64,000 nt of DNA, from NCBI RefSeq assembly GCF_016405855.1, contig NZ_JAEFCA010000005.1, forward strand, positions 124,001 to 188,000. The letters run 5' to 3'. The translations under genes and the position numbers were made by a program. The stretch comes from Flavobacterium sp. IB48. Lineage in GTDB: Bacteria; Bacteroidota; Bacteroidia; Flavobacteriales; Flavobacteriaceae. The notes below the pieces were generated by a model, which was not told where the DNA came from, did no database searches, and worked only from the letters and a program-made list of their open reading frames with translations. Position 1 is the first letter of the stretch, and each line of letters opens with the position of its first letter. Positions 10,428 to 17,203 of the stretch are shown here, piece by piece.

Positions 10428-10470
10428 ATAGCAAAAAAATTAACACAGTTAAATGTAGAAACTAAGATTT

Positions 10471-10854
10471 CTAATCTTTTTTTATGCAAAAGCCCCTTTG
10501 AAAAGTTTTCTCAGCAGTGTTCTCTTTGTTTTTATACAATACAGATACCGTAAAACAATCATCTTCAGTATTAATTATTGTGTATATGAGCCTGTCGCCG
10601 GGATATATAGGTTCCGAACCCGTATTTTTTGTACACACAACTTCATATTTGCATTCCGACAGCCAATTTAAGCTCCAGGTAATTTCTAATTTACCATCAG
10701 TGTAATTTTCCTGAATTGAATCTTTCATAATAGCATATTGTCCGGGATGAGCCGGAGAATAATACTTTACATTTTTAAATCTTGCACAATTTAAACTTTG
10801 GGAATACCCTGCAAATCCAATTAAGAAGGCAGCAAGAAGCATGATTTTTTTCAT
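10471..10854 (-). CDS. Small secreted protein of the lanthipeptide operon, function unknown
   Basis: A 127-residue protein with a clear signal peptide (MKKIMLLAAFLIGFAGYSQS), so about 107 residues in the periplasm or outside. The mature part has five Cys (near 23, 68, 75, 100 and 122) and a WSLNWLSECKYEVVC segment. That segment resembles small secreted Bacteroidota proteins with a 'W-x(n)-CeY' core, but I do not recognise a characterised family. It lies between the precursor gene and lanC in the same orientation. Its position suggests self-protection or help with maturation, but nothing in the sequence proves either. No LanI or LanFEG immunity genes are visible, which makes it the best immunity candidate here. 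Confidence 0.7.
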   Translation of the reverse strand: MKKIMLLAAFLIGFAGYSQSLNCARFKNVKYYSPAHPGQYAIMKDSIQENYTDGKLEITWSLNWLSECKYEVVCTKNTGSEPIYPGDRLIYTIINTEDDCFTVSVLYKNKENTAEKTFQRGFCIKKD

Positions 10855-10924
10855 TATGTAATTTTTGTTTTTTAAGCGCTGCCATGATTTCTCACGACAG
10901 TAATTTTATTTATTGGTTTCAGTC

Positions 10925-10956
10925 AAAGGATATTTTCATATCTGAAAATACCCTTT
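10925..10956 (-). terminator. Hairpin between the precursor gene and the modification genes
   Basis: Two 14-base arms (10925-10938 and 10943-10956) pair with one mismatch around a TATC loop. It lies 53 bases after the lanA stop and 71 bases before the next start. On the transcribed strand no clear T-run follows, so it may be a leaky terminator or an mRNA-stabilising stem that lets the precursor be made in excess over the enzymes. Confidence 0.5.
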
Positions 10957-11008
10957 GCAGAAATTTAAATTCAGGTTTTAGACTTTATTTAATTTCAAAA
11001 TCTTCGCT

Positions 11009-11179
11009 TTAGCAGCTAAAGACCATTGTAGTGTAGCAATTAATTGGCCATACGGACGTCTGGTTGCATGAATTTGCTCCAGAGTTTCCGCAAGTTCCGC
11101 TTCCGCCAGTGATTGTAGATTTTTCCTGATCTGATAATTTAACAACTTTTAAACTTTTTAAACTTAGTTTCTTTTTCAT
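11009..11179 (-). CDS. lanA: Class I lanthipeptide precursor peptide, GG leader
   Basis: A 56-codon ORF (ATG at 11179, TAA at 11009-11011). The leader is 26 residues: a Lys/Leu-rich start (MKKKLSLKSLKVVKLS), then DQEKSTITGG. This matches the Bacteroidota pattern of K/L-rich leaders ending in I-x-Gly-Gly. The 30-residue core begins SGTCGNSG and ends in SC. It has four Cys (core positions 4, 12, 22, 30), nine Ser/Thr (1, 3, 7, 11, 15, 16, 24, 25, 29) and no Lys or Arg. Up to four thioether rings are possible, including one at the last residue. It is the first gene of the lan operon, and its Gly-Gly suits the C39 exporter. The core is rich in Gly, Asn, Ser and Thr, with one Trp-Pro pair. Confidence 0.88.
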   Translation of the reverse strand: MKKKLSLKSLKVVKLSDQEKSTITGGSGTCGNSGANSCNQTSVWPINCYTTMVFSC

Positions 11180-11295
11180 CTTTAATTTTGTTTGATGTTT
11201 AACATTATTTTATAGTTCCATCTTAACTAAAAACCTATTCTAAACCACGTCGACTTATGATAAAGACAGGTCAATTTTTCAATCAAGACTGGATT

Positions 11296-11348
11296 CAAAA
11301 ATAGGCTAGTTACAATTTAAGTCTTATGCATTTTTTATGCAATTTTAA
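11296..11348 (-). promoter_or_regulatory. lanA promoter with paired TTATGCA boxes
   Basis: On the minus strand, a Bacteroidota -7 element TATTTTTG lies at 11303-11296, placing the transcript start near 11289 and leaving a leader of about 110 bases. No TTG is found at -33. Instead, two TTATGCA boxes (plus-strand 11324-11330 and 11335-11341) are spaced 11 bases apart beginning 20 bases beyond the -7. The same layout occurs before the S41 gene. The rest of the 315-base gap 11180-11494 shows no other clear element. It is shared with the divergent XRE gene. Confidence 0.6.
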
Positions 11349-11494
11349 TATGTTATTGTTTTTATTTCACACATTATATTGCTTTACAAATAAAAAATAT
11401 CACAAAAAAGAAACAAAAAAACAAAAATCATTCTAAACAAATCTGTTGGTATATTCTTATAAATTGTTTATCATTGCTTAAAAAAAACTGAGAA

Positions 11495-11815
11495 GTGATT
11501 AAAATAAAATTGCAGAAAATGCGATTGCAGAAACAATTGTCGCAGGAAGAAATTGCCGATCTCATTGGTATGACGCAGTCAACCTATAGCCGAAAAGAGA
11601 AGGGGATTACAAATATAACGATGTCGGAATGGATAAAAATCGCTAAAGTTTTGGGTGTCGAAAAAGACGAAATATACCAAGCAGGCATTTCCAAAAAGGG
11701 TATGTTTAAGGTGTTGGAAAATCTAGATATTCACCCTGATTTTTTGGATAAAATCAAGTTTTTGCAAAAAGAAAATTTTGAACTCCAAGAAAAATTGAGG
11801 AAACTTCAAAAATAG
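11495..11815 (+). CDS. XRE-family HTH regulator, copy 1
   Basis: A 106-residue DNA-binding protein with an N-terminal helix-turn-helix of the Cro/C1 (XRE) type (LSQEEIADLIGMTQSTYSRKEKG, about residues 15-37). A second part ends in a short coiled coil (KIKFLQKENFELQEKLRKL). The GTG start is chosen because the second copy at 13978-14322 has the same GTG with the same GAAGTG context and the reading frame is conserved from that codon. A downstream ATG at 11519 is possible. It is divergent from lanA, about 315 bases away, and is a likely regulator of the lan operon. The first ~62 residues are almost identical to copy 2. Confidence 0.85.
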   Translation: MIKIKLQKMRLQKQLSQEEIADLIGMTQSTYSRKEKGITNITMSEWIKIAKVLGVEKDEIYQAGISKKGMFKVLENLDIHPDFLDKIKFLQKENFELQEKLRKLQK

Positions 11816-11882
11816 CACTCCCGAAATTGCACTTTCTTTTTTAATGGAGCTGGAAAAAAGATAAAGTTGGCGCATTGCTTTT

Positions 11883-13571
11883 TCAATTTCCCCTCTTAGC
11901 AAACAATAAGGCCCTTTCAAGGAATTCGTCTCTTTTCTGCTGAATCCCTAAAATTGTCTGTTTCACTTTAATATCAGGCACTATTCCAATTCGCTGGGTT
12001 TCTTTTTTATTGGGATAGAAAACACCGTAGCTGCTAAATTGCGTCCAAAATCCATTTATGATTTCAAACCGTACAACTCCTCCGTCTGCTCCTGAGGTTT
12101 GGGAGCCAATTACTGTTGCGTCTGGTGCCGTCTGAAAATTCATTGCGGTATATTCGCCATGGCTTTGGGTAACTTCATTTACTAATATAATGACCTTTCC
12201 CTTATAATAGTCAGGATTAATCTTTCCGCATTTCTCGATTTCTTTTCTCCAGACAAATCTGCCGGGCGCGCTTAAATCGCTGTCGATAAATTTCACAAAT
12301 TCACGTGGTTCCGGATTCAGATATTCTGATATTATATAATTGGTGCCATTTGAATTATTTCTCAAATCAAAAATAATTGCCTTACTATTCAGACATTCTT
12401 TCATAATTGCGGGAACATCACCTTCCGCAATTGCACTCATATCGATATAGGCCACATTATTATCCAGAAATTTCCATTTCTCTTTTTCAGCCGCCTTCAT
12501 TCTTATATTCTGGTAGGGATATCGCTTTATATACTTTACAGCTTTTTCTCCTGCCCTATTATATTCAATTTGCAGAGAATCTGACTTTCCATTAAAAATC
12601 GCCCAGTAAATATTACGCAGGATAGCCGCTTCGTTAGACCCCTCCACATACTTTCTGTTTTCCTTGATTAAAAAATCAATGGTTTTTCCATCCACTTTTG
12701 TAATAACATCCCCTATTCTTATATCGGAAACAGTTGCCAAGGAGTCATTTTTCAAACCTATAACTACTGCTTTTCTATCAATAATTTTAAAATCAGCCGG
12801 TACAAACTTATCTCCAAATTTTTCAAACATTTTACCTGTTCCAATAGATGCATGGCTGTCATTTAATTTAATCGATAATTCCCGCATTGCTAAATGAAAT
12901 TCAAGCTCACTTTTTGCATTTACAAATTCTGGCAAAATGTCGACAAGGACTTTATCCCAATTTTCATCCATTTGATATTTATAGGGAAAAAAATAAGCAA
13001 CATAATTCCAATATCTGAACAAGGCTAAAAGCCTCATTTTTTTGTCAGACCAATCAAATTTTGAATATTTAACTTCATTGGTAAACTGCAGGGGGGATGC
13101 ATTTGGGTCGGATGCTTGAAAGGACACATAAAAGTTGAGACCTTGAAATCTATTTGCTTCAATGGCTTCTAATTTTTCCGACAGTTCTTTCGAAAAAAAA
13201 ATTCTATTCTTAAACCAGGCAAAATCTAAATTTTTGTCAAAATAATTGTTTTTAGGCGATATTTCCGGCAGGCTTCCTCTTTTAACTTCCCCCAAAGAGC
13301 CAATCCACCTGCAAATAGCATCTGAAAATTCTTCTTGTGTTTGTATTTTATCTACTTCTTGCAAAATCATAAATAACTGATTATCCCAATTTTGGCTGCC
13401 ATTGGCAACATTTGGATGGTAATATTTCAAAAAACCCCAAACTTTAGCTATTGCATGCAGCTTTTCAATTTCAGTTAATGCATTGTTACGAGAATCACTA
13501 CCAGTTCTCAATGTTGCCGAATGGGCATATACCCCGGCTAAAAACATAAAAAGCAAAATAATTTTTTTCAT
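11883..13571 (-). CDS. Secreted S41-family serine peptidase with PDZ domain
   Basis: A C-terminal-processing/tricorn-type protease of 562 residues. A signal peptide (to about residue 17) sends it to the periplasm. A helical N-terminal region (about 30-250) is followed by a PDZ domain (about 255-330, RIGDVITKVDGKTID) and the S41 catalytic core. The core has FDLRNNSNGT and NEVTQSHGEYT, in which Ser470 is the expected nucleophile, followed by IGSQTSGADGG. It is convergent with XRE copy 1 and downstream of XRE copy 2. Its promoter copies the lanA promoter layout, so it is likely co-regulated with the lanthipeptide. Substrate unknown. Confidence 0.9.
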   Translation of the reverse strand: MKKIILLFMFLAGVYAHSATLRTGSDSRNNALTEIEKLHAIAKVWGFLKYYHPNVANGSQNWDNQLFMILQEVDKIQTQEEFSDAICRWIGSLGEVKRGSLPEISPKNNYFDKNLDFAWFKNRIFFSKELSEKLEAIEANRFQGLNFYVSFQASDPNASPLQFTNEVKYSKFDWSDKKMRLLALFRYWNYVAYFFPYKYQMDENWDKVLVDILPEFVNAKSELEFHLAMRELSIKLNDSHASIGTGKMFEKFGDKFVPADFKIIDRKAVVIGLKNDSLATVSDIRIGDVITKVDGKTIDFLIKENRKYVEGSNEAAILRNIYWAIFNGKSDSLQIEYNRAGEKAVKYIKRYPYQNIRMKAAEKEKWKFLDNNVAYIDMSAIAEGDVPAIMKECLNSKAIIFDLRNNSNGTNYIISEYLNPEPREFVKFIDSDLSAPGRFVWRKEIEKCGKINPDYYKGKVIILVNEVTQSHGEYTAMNFQTAPDATVIGSQTSGADGGVVRFEIINGFWTQFSSYGVFYPNKKETQRIGIVPDIKVKQTILGIQQKRDEFLERALLFAKRGN

Positions 13572-13583
13572 AGATTGAGTTTA

Positions 13584-13625
13584 ATAGCCTGCAAAGCCAA
13601 TTAATGTTTTTTTGAAGAAGCATAT
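13584..13625 (-). pseudogene. Possible remnant of a signal-peptide coding sequence
   Basis: The stretch just before the S41 start resembles, base by base, the signal-peptide coding part of the small secreted protein gene at about 10805-10848. The shared blocks are CCTGCAAA, CCAATTAA and GAAGCAT in the same order and near-equal spacing. It is not in a usable frame. It may be debris from a duplication that also copied the promoter and the XRE gene. The remainder of the 406-base gap 13572-13977 holds the S41 promoter and small ORFs that I do not believe. Confidence 0.3.
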
Positions 13626-13689
13626 TGTAAAGAAAATAATTTGCTTGACAGATCGATGTGCAGAAAAACATTCATACAGTACCTCAAAT

Positions 13690-13753
13690 CAAAAATACTA
13701 TATAAACGGTATGGATATTATGCAATTTATATGCGTTTTTAAACCCTTATGCA
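13690..13753 (-). promoter_or_regulatory. S41 gene promoter with TTATGCA boxes
   Basis: On the minus strand, TATTTTTG (13697-13690) is a -7 element about 120 bases before the S41 start. Plus-strand TTATGCA at 13718-13724 and the variant ATATGCG at 13729-13735 are spaced 11 bases apart and begin exactly 20 bases beyond the -7, as in the lanA promoter. A further TTATGCA lies at 13747-13753, and an inverted copy (TGCATAA) at 13844-13850. Over 25 bases the two promoters' box regions match at 21 positions. Confidence 0.55.
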
Positions 13754-13977
13754 ATTCAGCTTTTTCAGCAGCCTGCAAGATCAAATAAGGTCGAATATGA
13801 GTGGATTTGCACATGGATTGATTCCCTACATTTAATAGAATTTTGCATAAAAGCACAAAAGCATTTATAGAGCTTGCCAAATGGCGTAAACTCCAAAGCT
13901 ATATCTATAGCTAAAAGTCCGAAAGGAAATGACAGTGTGAGGTTCGACATCGACTTTCAAACGGGCTCCTTATCAAT

Positions 13978-14322
13978 TCATTGCAAATTACAGCGCTCTT
14001 TTTGAAGTATTCTTATTTTTTCCTTAAGCTCATAATTTTTCCTCTGCAAAAAATCGATTTGCTCCAAAACGTAAGTAACAATATGGTGATTCTGATTCTC
14101 TGGCACATCTAGCATATCTTTTCTGGAAATGCCCTCCTGATAGATTTCATCTTTTTCGACACCCAAAACTTTAGCGATTTTTATCCATTCCGACATCGTT
14201 ATATTTGTAATTCCCTTCTCTTTTCTGCTATAGGTTGACTGCGTCATACCAATCAGATCGGCAATTTCTTCCTGCGACAATTGTTTCTGCAATCGCATAA
14301 TCTGCAATTTTACCTTAATCAC
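13978..14322 (-). CDS. XRE-family HTH regulator, copy 2
   Basis: A 114-residue paralogue of the regulator at 11495-11815. The HTH region is identical or nearly so through LGVEKDEIYQ, and the proteins diverge after about residue 65 before ending in a similar coiled coil (IDFLQRKNYELKEKIRIL). A GTG start is again used. The identical recognition helices imply the same DNA target, probably the TTATGCA boxes before lanA and the S41 gene. The different tails could alter partner choice or dimerisation. It lies upstream of the S41 gene in the same direction, with a 406-base gap that contains the S41 promoter. Confidence 0.85.
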   Translation of the reverse strand: MIKVKLQIMRLQKQLSQEEIADLIGMTQSTYSRKEKGITNITMSEWIKIAKVLGVEKDEIYQEGISRKDMLDVPENQNHHIVTYVLEQIDFLQRKNYELKEKIRILQKERCNLQ

Positions 14323-14843
14323 TTCCGAATGAGTTTATTAAAAAAAATAATGCCTATCCTGTTTCATTCTGCCTGTTTCTATTTTACAAGATAAAAAGGA
14401 CTGAAAGGTAAACGTCAAGAACATAAAAAAGCAATAAACGCTAAGGTATGCCCCCTTATTAAAAAGCGGTGAAAAATGATTTTTCATAAATTTAGTTTTT
14501 AGCTATTAAAATGTCTTGCAAGGAAAAATCTAAACTATATGAAAAATAATAATGATAAAAAATGTCCGACAAAAATCAAGATTTAAAAAACTATCTACTA
14601 CATTTATAGAATTAATTATCAGCAAAATACACTTATATCGCCGTAAAAAAAATCAAGAAAAAATATAGAAGATTCAACAGATAAATCATCGCAGCAGCAT
14701 GGTAAAGAAGCATAAAAGGTTCTTAAGGAAGGAAGGACATAACGCTTAAGACGCCAAAAGAAATTTGGCTTATATTGATGAAGACAAATGGCCCTTAATG
14801 AAATTTGACGCATGCACGTTAAGATATTTTCTCTATAGTTTTT
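14323..14843. other. 521-base AT-rich intergenic stretch, nothing recognised
   Basis: No credible gene, repeat family or RNA was seen. A short palindrome (TGAAAAAT-G-ATTTTTCA, about 14470-14486) is present but has no clear relation to a gene end. A 64-codon minus-strand ORF here has no recognisable domain and an atypical composition and is not accepted. Confidence 0.5.
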
Positions 14844-15344
14844 TTATTCCTGATAATTCCAGCCAAACGGGAATTTTCCGGAGGTGTGCTTCCTAATGTT
14901 ATGCTTTTTAATTAAAAAGTATAGACCTGTCCGGCTTATGGTACAGCACTCGTTTAAATCCAATATTTGGGGTTCAGCAGCAGGTTTTGCTTCAGCTGCT
15001 TCATTTACAGCAAACAGAGCTTCTATGCTCTTAGTGCTGACAAGCCTGCGTCTGCCCAGTTTTACAGTTTCCAAATCCTTTCTTTCAATCATTCTGTACA
15101 ATGTTCTTCTGCTTATCCCGAAAAACTGAACGCAGTTATTTATGCTTAAATACTGCCTCTTTTTTACTACCTCAAAATCTATCGTTCGGATCCTTTCCGT
15201 TTCCTTATTCCTAACATCAACTATGTTGTGCCTGGTAATTAATTTGTAGTTTCTACTGCTGCATTTTAGCGAGCAGTACTTAGTTTTCGTGGTTTTTGCC
15301 GTAAATTCCTGATTGCAGAATTGGCAGATTCTTGTAATTCGCAT
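14844..15344 (-). CDS. Zinc-ribbon plus excisionase-type HTH DNA-binding protein
   Basis: A 166-residue protein beginning with a four-Cys zinc finger (CQFC at 7-10, CSLKC at 24-28). Next comes a helix-turn-helix of the excisionase/MerR-like type (YLSINNCVQFFGISRRTLY, about 68-86, then KLGRRRL). A second, degenerate HTH-like segment lies near the C-terminus (DLNECCTISRTGLYFLIKK). Such proteins are common in Bacteroidota mobile elements, usually beside an integrase, but none is present here. An ATG at 15344 is preferred; a GTG at 15356 would add four residues. The gene lies immediately downstream of mnmE and behind a phased TGGCAC repeat, which it may bind. Confidence 0.75.
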   Translation of the reverse strand: MRITRICQFCNQEFTAKTTKTKYCSLKCSSRNYKLITRHNIVDVRNKETERIRTIDFEVVKKRQYLSINNCVQFFGISRRTLYRMIERKDLETVKLGRRRLVSTKSIEALFAVNEAAEAKPAAEPQILDLNECCTISRTGLYFLIKKHNIRKHTSGKFPFGWNYQE

Positions 15345-15413
15345 GTTTGAACTCACAATTTTTTATTTTTTTTAGTTATGTGCCCTATATTGTCCATTAA
15401 GTTCTCTTCTGAT

Positions 15414-15459
15414 GTGTCATTTTGTGCCATAAGGTGCCAAAGTGTGCCAAAATTTGACC
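15414..15459 (-). repeat. Phased 10-base TGGCAC direct repeats upstream of the HTH gene
   Basis: Read on the gene's strand, hexamers TGGTCA, TGGCAC, TGGCAC, TGGCAC and TGACAC occur at exact 10-base steps (plus-strand starts 15454, 15444, 15434, 15424, 15414). One helical turn per repeat places all of them on one DNA face. They lie 70-115 bases before the start of the zinc-finger/HTH gene, so they look like an operator or iteron array for cooperative binding. Confidence 0.6.
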
Positions 15460-15548
15460 AAACCATTAATTTTTGCCTGCACCGTTGAACCCGAGGTACA
15501 AATATTAACAAAACATCACCTAAATATTCCAAAAAACAATTGAATAAA

Positions 15549-15589
15549 AAAATAGCTAAAATGTTAACTATTAACATTTTAGCTATTTT
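15549..15589. terminator. Strong hairpin terminator after mnmE
   Basis: A perfect 19-base inverted repeat (15549-15567 and 15571-15589) with a 3-base loop lies 33 bases past the mnmE stop. On the mnmE strand it is followed by a T-run. It separates mnmE from the HTH gene and could also work in the opposite direction. Confidence 0.8.
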
Positions 15590-15621
15590 ATTTGTTTTTA
15601 TTTTGTGTTTCTTTGCGCCTT

Positions 15622-17022
15622 CTATTTGCCGATGCAGAAATTAGCAAAAATATTCCCCAATAATTCGTCATTAGAAACCTGACCAGTAATAAGTCCAAAT
15701 TGGTATAAAGCTTCTCGAATATCAAGTGCCATTAGGTCGCTTGAAAGACCAGATTCTAAACCAAATTTTACTTTCTGAATTTCATCCAATGCTTTTAACA
15801 AAGAATCATAATGTCTCGTATTGGTAACAATTGTTTCATTGTTTCGCAGTGCGCCAGTATTTACAAAGGATAATAATTCATTTTTTAAATCCTCTACTCC
15901 TATTTTTTCTTTTGCTGAAATTAATAGCAATTTTGCATTTAAATTTTCTAACTGATTAGTTATATTAGCTACTTCATCAGCAGATAAAATATCTTTTTTA
16001 TTAACCACAATAATTAGCGGTTTTAGCGGATATTTATTCTTAATCTGTTCAATTTCATTTACAAATTCAGAACTTGATGTTTGGAACTTTAATCCGTCAA
16101 ACAAATAAATTACAACCTGAGCTTGTTCTATTTTTTCGAAAGTTTTCTTGATTCCGATACTTTCTACAACATCTTTAGTATCACGAATTCCTGCAGTATC
16201 AATAAATCTAAATCCGATGCCACCAATTACCAATTCGTCTTCAATGGTATCACGAGTTGTTCCGGCAATGTCAGAAACAATGGCACGCTCTTCGTTTAAT
16301 AAAGCATTTAACAAAGTTGATTTTCCAACGTTTGGTTCACCTACAATCGCAACTGGAATTCCATTTTTAATTACATTTCCAACAGCAAACGAATCAATTA
16401 AACGTTTTAAAACAAATTCAATTCTATTTAATAATTCATGAAATTGTGTTCGGTCTGCAAATTCTACATCTTCTTCTGCAAAATCCAATTCCAATTCAAT
16501 TAAAGAAGCAAAATTTAAAAGCTCTTCTCTTAGTTTCGCAATTTCATTACTGAATCCGCCACGCATTTGCTGCATGGCAATTTGGTGAGAAGCTTCATTA
16601 TCTGACGAAATCAAATCTGCCACTGCTTCTGCCTGTGATAAATCCAGTTTTCCATTTAAAAAAGCTCTCAATGTAAATTCACCAGCATCAGCCATTCTAC
16701 AGCCATTTCGAAGCAATAACTGAATAATCTGCTGCTGAATATACGTTGATCCGTGACAAGAAATTTCAATCGTATCTTCTCCCGTATAAGAATTCGGACC
16801 TTTAAATACCGAAACCAAAACTTCGTCTAATGTTTTACTTCCGTCTACAATATGCCCTAAGTGAAGCGTATGTGTTTTCTGTTTCGTTAAATCTTTGTTT
16901 TTAATAGATTTAAACACCGAATTGCCAATTGTGATGGCCTCGGCTCCAGAAATACGAATTATGGCAATGGCTCCAGCTCCCGAAGGCGTAGCCAAAGCAA
17001 CTATAGAATCTTGATTTATCAT
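15622..17022 (-). CDS. mnmE: tRNA modification GTPase MnmE (TrmE)
   Basis: With MnmG, installs the carboxymethylaminomethyl group on U34 of certain tRNAs. The 466-residue protein has the N-terminal formyl-THF-binding domain (IVALATPSGAGAIAIIRISG), a helical domain and an inserted GTPase with GEPNVGKSTL, DIAGTTRD, DTAG and NKKD. It ends in the family's FCIGK, including the essential Cys. The ATG at 17022 is chosen because the family starts at this point and because the -7 element lies directly before it; an upstream in-frame ATG at 17085 would add 21 unrelated residues. Confidence 0.97.
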   Translation of the reverse strand: MINQDSIVALATPSGAGAIAIIRISGAEAITIGNSVFKSIKNKDLTKQKTHTLHLGHIVDGSKTLDEVLVSVFKGPNSYTGEDTIEISCHGSTYIQQQIIQLLLRNGCRMADAGEFTLRAFLNGKLDLSQAEAVADLISSDNEASHQIAMQQMRGGFSNEIAKLREELLNFASLIELELDFAEEDVEFADRTQFHELLNRIEFVLKRLIDSFAVGNVIKNGIPVAIVGEPNVGKSTLLNALLNEERAIVSDIAGTTRDTIEDELVIGGIGFRFIDTAGIRDTKDVVESIGIKKTFEKIEQAQVVIYLFDGLKFQTSSSEFVNEIEQIKNKYPLKPLIIVVNKKDILSADEVANITNQLENLNAKLLLISAKEKIGVEDLKNELLSFVNTGALRNNETIVTNTRHYDSLLKALDEIQKVKFGLESGLSSDLMALDIREALYQFGLITGQVSNDELLGNIFANFCIGK

Positions 17023-17026
17023 GCTG

Positions 17027-17034
17027 CAAAGGTA
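17027..17034 (-). promoter_or_regulatory. Promoter -7 element abutting the mnmE start
   Basis: TACCTTTG on the minus strand ends only 4 bases before the ATG at 17022. Transcription would begin at or beside the start codon, implying a leaderless mRNA. No clear TTG is found at the usual -33 distance. Confidence 0.45.
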
Positions 17035-17148
17035 TAAAAAAACGCTCAAATTCTTTTCTGTGCCAATACAACTCGATTCAAACAAGAAATCTACAAATTA
17101 ATTGAGATTAATAAATCATTAAGTGTTAAAATACTGATAAATATCAGG

Positions 17149-17177
17149 TTGTTTTCTTTGCAGAATGAGTAAATTTG
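17149..17177 (+). promoter_or_regulatory. Bacteroidota promoter of the universal stress protein gene
   Basis: TTG at 17149-17151 and TAAATTTG at 17170-17177, separated by 18 bases, match the TTG/TAnnTTTG consensus. The predicted start site near 17184 lies upstream of the ATG at 17204 and excludes the earlier in-frame ATG at 17165. Confidence 0.7.
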
Positions 17178-17203
17178 AGAGACAAACCTTAATCTTAAAT
17201 ACT

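Noticed and set aside
13698-13950. Two overlapping 60-61 codon minus-strand ORFs between XRE copy 2 and the S41 gene
   Set aside because: They contain the S41 promoter boxes, lack a GG leader or signal peptide, and look like chance frames; checked as possible second lanthipeptide precursors and found not to fit.
14619-14813. 64-codon ORF in the 14.3-14.8 kb gap
   Set aside because: No domain, no promoter and atypical composition; probably chance in AT-rich DNA.
15353-15577. 74-codon ORF between the HTH gene and mnmE
   Set aside because: It runs through the perfect terminator hairpin and the phased repeat array, and has no recognisable domain.
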